From: Pogonophryne albipinna
Taxonomy: Eukaryota; Chordata; Actinopteri; Perciformes; Artedidraconidae
Direction: 5' to 3'
Assembly: GCA_028583405.1 (NCBI GenBank)
Contig: CM053246.1
Span: forward strand, 3,778,570 to 3,842,569
Length of the DNA stretch: 64,000 nt
The notes under the pieces are model-generated. The model saw only the letters and a list, made by a program, of their open reading frames with translations, ran no database searches and was not told the DNA's origin. Positions 11,871 through 21,854 of this stretch are shown here, in pieces (position 1 is the first letter of the stretch; every line of letters begins with the position of its first letter). A program made the translations under genes and the position numbers.

Positions 11871-12425
11871 ATGCAGCCTTATTGGTGCAGACTCGTCACC
11901 AGGTTTGGCCTGCTCAGTCACCACTGTCGGAGACATGTCCTCCGTAGTGTGCCAGTCGACCCAGGGGAGCTGTTTGGGGAGCGTGCTGCCCAAGCTAGGC
12001 GGACCAGGCAGCAGCTTTCGGGTCTTCATAGGCCTGTGCCCACTCCCAGCAGGCCCAGGGGCCCCTCTACCAGCCGCACTCAGCCACCAGCTTACAGTGG
12101 TGGTCTGCGCAGGTCCCAGCGGCCCACTCAACCGCCTCCCGGGGGCTTTTGTGCCCCCGGTCGCCGGCCTTCTAGGCGGCCTCGTGCCTCAGAGCCTTAC
12201 CGGCTTCCCCAGCCAGTCTGGTCTCAAGTGGCCCAGGATACGGTGTGCCTCTTATCTCACGTAACAGTGAGCACCAGAAAGAGTTGTCTGGACCCTTCCC
12301 AACAGGTCACTTACCTGGGGATGGTCCTAGACTCTGTCGCCATGAGGGCCTACCTGACACCTCGTCATGTGGACGACATTTCCCACCTTCTTCCCATCTT
12401 CATATTCAGTTCCTCCGGCCCTTGA
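11871..12425 (+). pseudogene. DIRS Gag-like tail fused to RT palm remnant
   Basis: The frame begins with an Arg/Pro/Ser-rich stretch, typical of the basic C-terminal part of DIRS Gag. It then passes without a gap into an RT segment reading SCLDPSQQVTYLGMVLDSVA, which resembles the part following the catalytic YADD box in DIRS reverse transcriptases. The fingers and the catalytic palm motifs are missing between these parts, so an internal deletion probably joined them. The frame ends at 12425 and coding continues in other frames. Overlapping ORFs at 11905-12264 and 12245-12436 are out-of-frame readings of the same DNA. Confidence 0.6.
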
Positions 12426-12865
12426 GGGCAGACTGACGGCTGCCTCGGCTGTTGTGCCCTTAGGCCTGCTGTCGTTGCGCCCCTTGCAGATGTGGCTGAA
12501 CAGCCTTCACTTGGACGCCAAGTGGCACAGGCAGAGGAAAGTCAGGGTGTCGCAGCGTTGCCTCCACTCTCTGTCACGCTGGAGGGGCAGGGCCTATCTC
12601 CTGATGGGCGTGCCCATGGGTGCCAGCCCATCCCGCCAGGAGACTGTCACTGTAGGTGCATGTCTCTCAGGGTGGGGTGTGGCAGGGCAGGACTGTTCAG
12701 GGTCAGTGTTCTGCCCAGGAGGGTGCACGCCATGTCAACGTGCTAGAGCTTCGGGCTGTGCAGCTTGCACTCACGCACTTTCTACCCCAACTGGGGGGCA
12801 AGCATGTGCGTGTTACTTGGGACAGCATGTACACTGTTGCCCAGACAGCAGTCCCGTCTAGATAG
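12367..12865 (+). pseudogene. DIRS RNase H remnant
   Basis: Fragments in two frames match the DIRS RNase H layout: a segment GACLSGWGV (12640-12680), where an Asp is expected at the Gly preceding Ala, and HVNVLELRAVQLALTHFLP followed by a VTWDSMYTVAQ stretch (12735-12850), the region with the conserved Glu and final Asp. The frames are split by at least one frameshift. RNase H would degrade the RNA strand during reverse transcription; with a changed first Asp and broken frame this copy is unlikely to be active. Confidence 0.65.
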
Positions 12866-13092
12866 TGGACGTTCTCACTTCACTTCACAATTTATGTGGC
12901 TGCTAATTCTGCCCGACATATTCGGGTCGACGCCGCCACGGCGGGGTGCCACAGGTCGGTGTCCCTCTTCCTGAGAGGGGCTTTACGGCAGCGTCCCCCT
13001 AGCACCCCGAGGGCCCCGGCTTGTGACCTGCCCCTGCTGCTGGATGCCCTATCATCTCCTCCCTTCGAGCCCCTGTCCCAGGTGGGGCTCAG

Positions 13093-13720
13093 GTGGCTGC
13101 CCACAAAGGCAGCATTTCTGCTTTCCATAGCCTCAGGGTAGCGAGTTGGGGAGTTGCATGTCCTCTCCATAAACGATACATGCCCAAGGTGGGACTCTCA
13201 GGTGTTGCCCTTTGGGCAAATGTGGCATTCCTGCCCAGGGTGCTTCCTCAAACCCACTTCAATCAACCTGCCCAGCTGGCACGCTTTGACATTCAGGAGA
13301 ACGGCACGTCGAAGTTGCTGTGCCCTGTGGGTGCCCTAAGGGCGCGGATATCGATGCTACTGCCTGTATACGGCAGTCGGAGCAGCTCTTCGTGAGAGAG
13401 AGATTTGGCCCTCTAAACAGTGGCTGCCCCACTGGGTTGTCGATACCATCTCACATGCCTACGGGGCCAGTGGCCACCCCTTGCCAGCAGGGCTGAGATG
13501 CCGCTCTACAAGGAGCATCTCAACATCTTGGGCTGCCCTGAGAGTGGTGCCCCTGGAGACCATCTGCGCCGCGGCGTCGTGGGCGTCTTCTGGCACATTC
13601 TCCAGGTTTTATCGGGTTAATGTCGCCACTCCCCATTCTTTGGACGTGGTCCTTTTGCCGTGCTCCGCTGCTTCCAATGGTGAGCAAGGGCTTGGATTCT
13701 TCATGACATTGTTGGTATAA
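13093..13720 (+). pseudogene. DIRS tyrosine recombinase remnant
   Basis: The region starts with the first catalytic box (a stop lies just before RVGELHVLS near 13139-13160), continues through LCPVGALRA (13320-13345) and ends with the C-terminal box: PAGLRCRSTRSISTSWAALR, then ETICAAASWASSGTFSRFY (13480-13615), which carries the HxxR-type Arg region and the final Tyr. The enzyme family joins circular cDNA to the genome by tyrosine recombination, replacing an integrase. At least three frames are needed to read it, so it is a pseudogene. It is the clearest evidence for the DIRS assignment. Confidence 0.8.
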
Positions 13721-13723
13721 GTC

Positions 13724-13774
13724 ATCCAGTGCTTAAAGCACCGCCTCTGGCGGTCAGTAGGGACGAAATAGAAC
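13724..13774 (-). repeat. DIRS right inverted terminal repeat
   Basis: Reverse complement of 11227-11275 with few changes (for example ACTGACC against ACTGACT, and TTTAAGC against TTAGC). The second inverted block (13795-13824, GTGTCACGTGGGTCACAGG) lies outside it. Confidence 0.85.
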
Positions 13775-13824
13775 GATAGTTACGTCTGTAATATGTGGCC
13801 GGTGTCACGTGGGTCACAGGTGAC

Positions 13825-14348
13825 TGTTAGTACACATTTACTGACATAAACATTTGTATCATCTATTGTAGACCCAAATACATTAAATAAAATAAGAACT
13901 CATTCTCAAAAAAGATAAACGCCATTCTTAAAATGTATAAACGAAAAAAGCGATCATGAAAATGTTTCCAATAAATGAATAAAAAGATTTTTGACCACTT
14001 TGTTCTTCAGATATATCACATATTTGTAACTGAATGATACATGAATTTAAACAAAACACAGTATAAACTGAGGAGTGACTCTCGTCAGTTTCATGTATTT
14101 TCTTCACTCCGCTGGGAAACTGCTCTCATGTCAAGAAGCATCAGATCAGTGCATGCGCTGAATCGTCCAATCAGTGAGCGATACACAGTAAGGGGGCGGA
14201 GCGAGTGGCTGAGGATTTCACCGGAGGATGGTCTGGTGATTCCTCGATTATCGCTCCTCGCTCCTCGCTCCTCGCTCCTCTGGCAGTAATAAGCGCTATG
14301 GGACGCTACTCAAGATGGTGCAGACAAATCAACTTCCGGTGATACCGT
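13825..14348. other. Non-coding DNA with a 7-bp tandem repeat
   Basis: AT-rich up to about 14060, then less AT-rich. A GCTCCTC unit is repeated about four times at 14251-14280. The ORF at 14041-14289 reads through this repeat and has no domain. The region may be part of a decayed MITE ending near the outer element that starts at 14349. Confidence 0.4.
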
Positions 14349-15891
14349 GGGTGTTTCTCAATCTCGAGTACGCTTGCTTGGTAGCACATGTCTTCCGAGT
14401 CACTTGCTTCAGAAGCGAGGCAAGAACACTTCCTGGCATTCGGAAAACAAAGAGTGGAACAGGCTAGCAAGTGTGCAGGTGTGCGTCGTATGAGAGGCCC
14501 CGCCTTACATTTTCCGCCACAGATTTGGGGAAATTGGTCCGTGCACAAAGCATTGTGGGGATTTTAACCTGTTAAGCACTGAGCCTGTTTGTCAAAATGA
14601 CATTCCCAGAACAAATGACCATATCTTCACTTCTAAAAGGGTTACATTAATAATCTTTTTTCTCAAAGTAATGATAAACCTGTGAGTTGGATGTAGAACA
14701 GTCAGAATCAATATGGATGTTTTTTATTATAAAGAAAATTCAGATTGAACATAGTAAAAAACTGTAAAAAAACAAACTAAAAACAAACAATTATTTTTTA
14801 CTTAAAGTGAAAACTACCCTTGGGTAAGGTAGACTAAGCTTTAGGGATCCAAATTACAACATATAATAAGTACCCTGTATCAAGATTGATGCAAAACAAG
14901 TGACATTTGACCTTTTTAGAGAGGTTTGGCAAAAAATAAACACTTCTGGGGTCATTTGGGTGGATTTTCCATATCTCTGGCCCCCCTTGGTCGACTTTGC
15001 TGATTGACATCTCTTTCTAACCGTCAGAGCCAATGGAATCGAGGGAAAGTCCCCCATACACACACAGCTTACCAAATAAGGAGTGAGAGAGACGCGTAGA
15101 AAAACCGGAAGCTGCGCTAACCTCTGGTGGCTACCATTAGCAGCTAATTCTTCTTCTCCGATTTTTGCATAAAAATGGAATTATGGATTATCAATAATTG
15201 TTTCAAAGTGACAGACACATTGCTATAACCTATGGATTAACCTTCAGCCGCGTTTTTTCTCGTTTTAATGCCATTGAACACGACTTTTGATCAGAATAAC
15301 AGCTAAGGTGAGCATATCTCCGTGTTTTGCTACCTAAAGCTACTCGTGTGTTGTCTGTATTTGCTTCCCCTGTCACGAGTTCTGATCGCTCAGTGATGAT
15401 CCTTATATTTCTATAATCTGTGGACTCTCAGGATGTTATCTAAGCTTGTTTGTGCAGATCCAATAAGTATATCGATCAGTGTAGCTAGAGTTCTGTGCTA
15501 ACGGCGTTAAGATTGTTTTGCTCACAGCTAATTCAGAGGCTCAGCGTTGTTTCTTTGAAAAAAAAGAAAGAAAAAAAGATCAGTTAGCTGAGTTTCTTCC
15601 CGTTACATGGATATAAAACATTCATAATTTATTGAATATTAAGATGCCCTCAGACGCTGTTTCCTGCAGATGACGCGTTTTCCCCCCGGTATCGGGGGTG
15701 CTGTGTAGAAGAGGTTAAGACCGCGGAGTCTACACATGTGCAGCCTCGAAATTTCTCCAAACGAAGTACGCTGGGCTCGGTAGAATTCCAAGTATGCTGG
15801 ATATTGGAACAGTCCTTCGGCGGGACTCGATGACGTAGTATGCTTGAAATAGTGGCTCTGGAGCAGCTTTACTCGCGATTGAGAAACACCC
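14349..15891. mobile_element. TIR DNA element with GGGTGTTTCTCAAT ends
   Basis: GGGTGTTTCTCAATCTCGAGTA at the left matches the complement of the right end (TACTCGCGATTGAGAAACACCC) with one mismatch over 22 bp. No clean target duplication is visible (CCGT before, CGAG after). The termini resemble fish Harbinger/ISL2EU-like families, but that is recalled, not shown. A TTAA-bounded insertion occupies 14564-15718; without it the element is about 390 bp and has no transposase. Confidence 0.6.
14564..15718. mobile_element. Possible piggyBac-like element nested in the TIR element
   Basis: TTAACCTGTT at the left (from 14564) faces TTAACCTCTT (complement) at the right (to 15718), so TTAA and about eight further bases are inverted at both ends. 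The flanks join smoothly into the surrounding element. The terminal match is short and no transposase is encoded (the ORF at 14854-15075 is unrecognised), so the assignment is tentative. Confidence 0.45.
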
Positions 15892-16023
15892 CGAGGAGCA
15901 AGGAAATGAAAATAACCGACCTGAGATGCAGCCCCGGTCCACTGAAGTCTGACTCATGAGAAATACATCAAACATGCAACATGAATGATTTCAGGCCTAC
16001 GATTATTGTGGTCGTGATAAATG

Positions 16024-16266
16024 TTAAAGAGGACATATTAGTATTTAGTGCTTCTACTGTAACTTGTTTCCATGCTTTAATGTTCAAAAAGCTCTTTATT
16101 TTTCTCATACTGCCTGTGCTGCAGCAGAGTGTGTGGGAGAGAAACTCCCTCTGGAGGGAACACAGGGATTTTACACTTTGCAGACCATTTACATGCACAG
16201 AAACCTAAAGAATACACTAAGCTAAGGGGAAGGGAAAACACAAGAAAAAGCTAAATATGGCTTTAA
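16024..16266. mobile_element. 243-bp TTAA-type MITE
   Basis: Left end TTAAAGAGGACATATTAG and complemented right end TTAAAGCCATATTTAG share the TTAAAG start and the CATATT core. The interior includes words (CTTTAATGTTCAAAAAGCTC, CATACTGCCTGTGCTGCAG) that I associate with an abundant fish MITE. The overlapping ORFs on both strands (15968-16208) are not genes. Confidence 0.5.
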
Positions 16267-16361
16267 GTTGATCTTAAAACTAGATCGGGCCAGATGGGAT
16301 GATTATATTGTAGATCCAATTATAAGTTAAACATATTCATTTTTACTCAGTCACATGACAT

Positions 16362-16406
16362 ACATACTTTGAAGGACAAGATAACCGCTTGTCCTTCAAA
16401 GTATGT
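16362..16406. repeat. Perfect 19-bp hairpin with 7-nt loop
   Basis: ACATACTTTGAAGGACAAG (16362-16380) is followed after ATAACCG by its exact reverse complement (16388-16406). The immediately surrounding sequence is not inverted, so this is an isolated fold-back and not the terminus of a long element that I can see. The stem is short for a typical animal microRNA precursor. Confidence 0.95.
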
Positions 16407-16769
16407 TTATACGAACCAATTATTTCTTTCAATTTGTGTTCAGTGGTATTGTGTGATGCTAAAGCAGAGAGGACTGCACTGATTCAGTGAAAGTAAAGGA
16501 GGTAATGTTTTGTGCTAATTGTTTTGGCTGTCTTTGATATTTAACCTTGACCACAAACAACAACTAACTATATTAATTCTTGCTTGTTTATGGATGTGGT
16601 ATTTACCCGGTTTTTGAGGTTTCCTTTTTATTCCTTGACTAAATTTGAGGCTGCTTTGAAAAGATACAACAATAAAACTCAACATTCTCATTGATACGGA
16701 TAGTCCAAGGAACCTGTTGCTCAGTACTATTGTTAAAGAAGTATTCTCTATAAAATAGCAAGTATGTTT
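16407..16769. other. Short unique spacer
   Basis: AT-rich sequence between the hairpin and the outer hAT element. I see no gene or repeat boundary. Confidence 0.5.
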
Positions 16770-17368
16770 GTATTCAGGGTGTCCGCGGGGTCTTAAAAAG
16801 TATTAAAAGTTGATAAATCAATTTAGCGAAAATTAAGGCTATTAAAAAGTATTAAAGGGCATTTTCCAAGGTTTTACATTTTGTAGCTTGTTTTCAATAA
16901 GTATATCAATTGACAAAGAGATTGCATTCTACAGTCTGCCTGAATGTAATCATTGCGTAGGTGTGTAATGTGATTCTGTGTAGTTTATTTATGGAATCCC
17001 GTTGGGTTTGACGTCATCTGAACAGGACATCGCACGCTCACTGCTTGATAGCGCGCGAAGGTCCGTTTACGCCGGTTGTTAAACAACATCGTTATGGGGA
17101 AATGCAAGTCTGCGTCCAAATGGTTGGAAGATAAGGAGGAAGGACAATCAATACTGTGTATAGTCAATGTGAGGTAAAGTGTGTCGCCAAGGACGAGGGC
17201 AAACATCGTCTGTCATCACTGTCATCGACACACAGCACTGTCATTGGAGGCAGTCACAATTTCTACAGGCTCGCACTACCTGTTAGCATCTGGCATCTGT
17301 TAGCATCTAGCTCTCCTGCTTACAAACTTTTAGCCATCCTTGCTTATACAAGTAGTAGTTTTAGTTGT

Positions 17369-17790
17369 CTGCGATCTGCGGAGGCCTACTCCCACCTGTC
17401 GAGTACGGCTGTACTGAGGTGTTTTTCCTCCGGAGACGTCGCAAAGAGACGGAGCGGCTCCACCTGTTGCTGCCTGCGATCTGCGATATACGGAGGCCTG
17501 CTCCCACCTGTAGAATACGGCTGTACTGGAGAGGTTTTTACCCCGGAGTCGTCGCGGAGAGACGGAGTGGATCCACGCTTCGGGCTTGGCCTGCTTCCAC
17601 CGGGCTTGTGCTGCTGTGCGGAGGAGGATTTTACCACGGCTGGGGCCTGCTTTCCACCTGTCCTGGTTCTGCTGTTGCAGAGGCCTGCTTTCACCCCGGG
17701 GATACCACGGAGGGACCGGAGCGCTTCCACGCTGCTGTTTTCGCCTGTCCTTTGCTGCTGTGCTGATTTTGCTCCAGGAACATCGCGGAT
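17369..17790 (+). repeat. Tandem monomers in the LINE 5' region
   Basis: CTGCGATCTGCG starts at 17369 and 17474, about 105 bp apart. The associated word GGCCTRCTCCCACC recurs, degenerate, near 17383, 17496, 17588, 17644 and 17682. The first two units are very alike (CACCTG, TACGGCTGTACTG, GGAGWCGTCGC, AGAGACGGAG in the same order); later ones are shortened. Tandem 5' UTR monomers act as promoters in mouse L1, so a promoter role is a reasonable inference here. Overlapping ORFs in this part on both strands are composition artefacts. Confidence 0.75.
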
Positions 17791-17793
17791 ACT

Positions 17794-20700
17794 GTGTGCT
17801 GGTCTGGGAAAATGGCCCATATTGGGATTCTGCTGTGCCTGTTAACTGTTTTGGACTATGAGAAGATCTCTAGTCATTCTGAGAAGTCTACTGGATTCAG
17901 GTCTGTTCTGTCACCCGCAGTGGGCATCCCCTGCAAAGGTTCGGATGTGTTGCATAAACAATTACCGGTTGCCTTGTCACAGACAATCTGCTCGACAAAA
18001 TATGCTTGTCTTTTTTGTTTTCCTGCGATGATGGTTCTTCAGGACTGCTTCTTAAGCTCAAATCACACTCTCGCAGACTTTTCCGGTGATTCTAAAGTAG
18101 ATGACAATGTATGTGTGTCGTTTAAGAGGAAAAGATGCCTGTTTATTTTGTTGTTATTACTGTCAGGAAATGTACAACCTAACCCTGGTCCGCCCAGTAG
18201 TAGTAGTCAGATCGCTACTCCTGCTGATTTTAAAGCTAGATCTGGGTTGGGTTTCATCCACTTGAATATGCGCAGTCTGTTAGGTAAACTAGATTTTGTC
18301 CGCATCTGGGCGAGCTCGACTGACGCTGACGTCATTGTTTTATCAGAAACATGGCTAAATAAATCTATTTTGGCCTCTGACATTGCCTTAAATGGTTTTA
18401 ATGTGTATCGTTCCGACCGGCCTAATAAAGGTGGTGGCGTTGTCATTTATGTTAAGAATAAGTTCAGTGTAACCACATTAGTTTCCAAATCTATCAGTAA
18501 GCAATTCGAATTTTTTGCCTTAAATATAGCAAAGGGGCAACAGGTCATGGTGGTGGGCTGTTACTGGCAGAGTTGGGTGTAACGCGTTACTTTGTAACGC
18601 GTTACTGTAATAATATTACTTTTGTCGGTAACGGAGTAGTGTAACGCGCTACTTTTATAATTCAGTAATCACACTACAGTTACTAACATTGCCCCGACAC
18701 GCGTTACTTCGTTACTAAAATCAGTCATAATCAATCCTCAACAAACACCTGCAAAGAACACATGCTAAGGTGAAGCTAACGCACAGCTATTTGTTGTTTG
18801 TTTATATCACGTAGTCTGTTCTTCTTCTCTGTTTTCCGGTTGTTGCCTGTTTTGAATGACGAATACATACTACCGCCGCCTGCTGGTAAGAAGAGTTATT
18901 GCCACTCACGCATGCGCTGTTCGTAGGTGCTCGGCTGAAGTCTTTGCGGTGTGCTCCAGTCTGGTTCCAGTGCAACACATGGCCAACACGCAGGAGAACA
19001 CGCCGACGCAACAGCGTGAGCAGACATAGACTGCGCAAAATATACAGATAGCAGGAGACCGAGGACAGCCATGGTCAGATAGGAAAGCATTCAGGATCTG
19101 GATCAGTCTTATGCGACAATGGAAACTGAACTAAAGAGAACATTTGAAACTTTAGCAGTCTGCGTGATCTGCCTGCAGGGAGGGGCGGGCCGGCCCTGCG
19201 AGTAAAGTAACGAGTAAAGTAACGAGTAAAGTAACGAGTAAAGTAACGAGTTACTTTATGTAGAGAGTAACGAAGTAGTGTAATATATTACTTTTTTTTA
19301 AAGTAATATGTAATATGTAATATATTACTTTTTTTTAGTAACGATCCCATCTCTGGTTACTGGACTCCTTGTCTTCACTAGCAAATCTTTTATCGCAACT
19401 AGACTACTAGGAAATAGTGCTACTTGGAGATTTTAACTGGGACTGGTTAACTACAGTGTCAGAGGATTTTAAAAACCTTTGTATCTCTTTAAATGTTACT
19501 CAGATTGTTGACAGTCCTACTCGCCCTAACATTAAGTCCCCTAATAAATCCTCCCTAATTGATCTCATTTTAACTAATGTTCCCTATAAATACTCATCTG
19601 TGGGAGTATTTGCAAATGATTTGAGTGATCACTGTGTTGTAGCCACAATTAGGGACACTAAGGTTCAAAAGGTTAAACCTCGTATTATTATTAAGAGAGA
19701 CATAAAACATTTTGTGGAGCAGGGTTTTGTTCATGATCTGTTTGGGTTTGATTGGGGAAAAATCGATCTGTGTGCTGATGTAGAAACTGCATGGTCTTAT
19801 TTTTATCTTGGTTTTATGGAGATCATTGATAGACATGCACCCCTGCGTACATTTAGAGTAAAGGGACGAGACAATCCTTGGTTTTCTGCTGAACTGTCCA
19901 GTCTCCTTCATGAGAGAAACAAGGCCTGGGCAAAGGCTAGGAAATCAGGCTCAGAGGTAGAATGGCTTCGTTTTAGGCAGCTAAGGAATAGCTTCACTTC
20001 AAATGTCAAAAGTGCAAAGTCGAAGTACTATTTGTCAGTTACTACAGAAAACCTAAATAATCCTAGGAAATTTTGGAAAGCCATAAAATCGATATCCACC
20101 GGTGAGATCCGTAATGAGCTACCTCCGTGCCTTACCACAGCATCTGGCTCTATATCGGACAGGGCTACTATGCTAAATTGCTTTAATGAGCATTTTGTGT
20201 CCTGCGGTTCTATGTTTGATTCTGTTTCTAACTCTGCTTCTGTGAACACCCCAATCCGTGACTCTGAACAATGTGGTCTGGAAAACCCTTTCAGTTTTAC
20301 TCCTTTTACTGTCAATGTTGTTCATGAAGCCTTATCTAAGCTAGATCCTAAGAAACCGGCTGGCCCGGACAACGTAGAACCTTTCTTTTTAAAGATAGCT
20401 GCAGATTTTATTGCTTACTACTCTTTTTAACCTCTCCCTCAGCACAAATGCAATTCCAAAAGTATGGAAGTCAGCTTATGTCCTGCCTTTACTAAAAGGA
20501 GGGGAGGCAACTATTTTAAATAACTATAGGCCAATCTCTAAATTGTCAGTTCTGGCGAAGGTGCTCGAACGCTTAGTGAGTGAACAAGTAAAGGAGTTTT
20601 TATGTAAAAATGACATCCTGTCTAAACATCAGTCAGGCTTCAGAAAGCAACATAGCACCATCACTGCCACAATGAAAGTGGTGAATGACATTACGAGTAT

Positions 20701-21854
20701 TTTAGATAATAAGCAGAGTTGTGCAGCTCTATTTATTGACCTTTCCAAAGCGTTTGATACCGTCGATCATCGCATCTTAAAGCAGAGGCTACTCAGTATT
20801 GGCATATCCAGCCATGCAGTGGGTGGTTTGTGAACTACCTCTCCGAAAGGTCCCAATGTGTTCACTTTGATGGGCTGTCTTCTGAGTGGTTAAACATTGC
20901 TAATGGTGTTCCTCAAGGTTCTGTTTTAGGTCCACTTTTATTCTCCATATATATCAACAGTTTAGGTGAAAATGTGAATGAAGCTACTTTACATTTTTAT
21001 GCGGGTGATACCGTGATGTACTGTGCAGGTCCCTCCATTAAGGAGGCTGGTGTTAAATTACAGGCTGTTTTTAACATTATTCAGAATCAGCTTGCTGAAC
21101 TTAAGCTTCTTTTAAATGTTGATAAAACTAAGGTAATGCTATTTTCAAAAGCTAAAAAGACACCAGAGCCTGTTTTGGATATTGTTACTATGCAAGGACA
21201 AGTACTTGAAGTGGTTACCTGTTATAAATACCTAGGTATCTGGCTTGATGATTGTCTTACTTTTAAACTTCATGTCAATAACCTGCTTAAAAAGCTGAGG
21301 GTGAGACTAGGTTTCTTTTTCAGAAACAAGTCCTGTTTCTCGCTTGAGGCCAGGAAAAGGCTAGTCACTGTGACCTTTTTACCTGTGCTGGACTATGGTG
21401 ATTTGTTGTATATGAATGCACCTGCCTATTGCCTGAACAAGTTAGATGCCGCCTATCACAGCACACTGAGATTTGTCACAAATTGTAAAGCACTTACTCA
21501 TCACTGTACCTGTATGCCAAGGCAGGTTTGCCATCACTTACTGTAAAGAGGCTCAGTCATTGGTACACGTTTATTCATAAAGCTTTGTTGGGTAAACTCC
21601 CGTATTATATCTGCTCTCTGATAACACAGAGAGTTGCAAGCAGCTATTGTCTGAGATCGCATGATGTAGTATTGTTAGATGTGCCAAGAGCAAGGACTGT
21701 CTTAGGTAAGACAGCTTTTATGTGCGCAGCTCCACTTGCTTGGAACAATCTTCAGCAAGAATTGAAACTGAGCAATCTCATTCCTCTGCATGTTTTTAAA
21801 GCTAGGCTAAATGAAATGCTTGTTGATACTATGGGCACTTGTAAATGTCTATAA
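17794..21854 (+). pseudogene. LINE ORF2 (endonuclease and reverse transcriptase), broken
   Basis: The protein would nick target DNA and reverse transcribe the element RNA. Frame 17794-18567 starts with a hydrophobic run (about residues 116-124) followed by GNVQPNPGP (NPGP at residues 130-133), then endonuclease motifs LNMRSL, VIVLSETWL and YRSDRPNKGGG. After the hAT insertion, 19364-20430 gives LLGDFNWDW, LIDLILTN and SDHCVV, then the linker and KKPAGPDN. RT continues in new frames at 20411-20833 (ISKLSVLAKVLERL, GFRKQHST, LFIDLSKAFDTVDH) and 20830-21546 (GVPQGSVLGPLLF; the catalytic box reads FYAGDT, first Asp of YADD lost, 20998-21009). The C-terminus is at 21528-21854. A stop lies in the linker before LLGDFNW. 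Inactive. Confidence 0.88.
18568..19355. mobile_element. hAT element (CAGAGTTGGG ends) inside the LINE, 788 bp
   Basis: A perfect 8-bp duplication GTTACTGG flanks the element (18560-18567 and 19356-19363). The left end CAGAGTTGGGTGTAACGCG and complemented right end CAGAGATGGGATCGTTACT are typical of fish hAT/Ac-like elements, with subterminal GTAACGCGTTAC palindromes. GAGTAAAGTAAC repeats four times near 19199-19250. The interior (18740-18930) matches a related fragment at 36009-36210, including part of the transposase gene start, so this is an internally deleted derivative. A GC-rich piece at 19157-19200 resembles 33894-33935. The minus-strand ORFs at 18802-19090 are not genes. Confidence 0.92.

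Larger units (their letters stand above)
11227..13824 (+). mobile_element. Decayed DIRS retroelement with inverted termini
   Basis: DIRS elements use reverse transcriptase together with a tyrosine recombinase and have inverted instead of direct terminal repeats. Here a left block (11227-11275) reappears inverted at 13724-13774, and a second block around GTCACCTGTGACCCACGTG (11322-11353) reappears inverted at 13795-13824. Between them lie, in order, Gag-like, RT-palm, RNase H and tyrosine-recombinase remnants, all on the plus strand and broken by frameshifts, stops and deletions. About 2.6 kb remains, so a large part of the usual length (RT fingers and palm) is gone. No target duplication is expected for this mechanism. 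Confidence 0.85.

Noticed and set aside
11905..12264. Independent protein of 119 residues
   Set aside because: Out-of-frame reading of the DIRS Gag/RT remnant.
12892..13170. Minus-strand ORF in the DIRS element
   Set aside because: Overlaps recombinase remnants read on the plus strand; no domain of its own.
16362..16406. MicroRNA precursor
   Set aside because: The stem is short and perfectly paired, unlike typical animal precursors of about 60-80 nt with mismatches.
17386..17820. Minus-strand 144-codon ORF over the LINE 5' region
   Set aside because: It is the shadow of GC-rich tandem monomers; the element reads on the plus strand.
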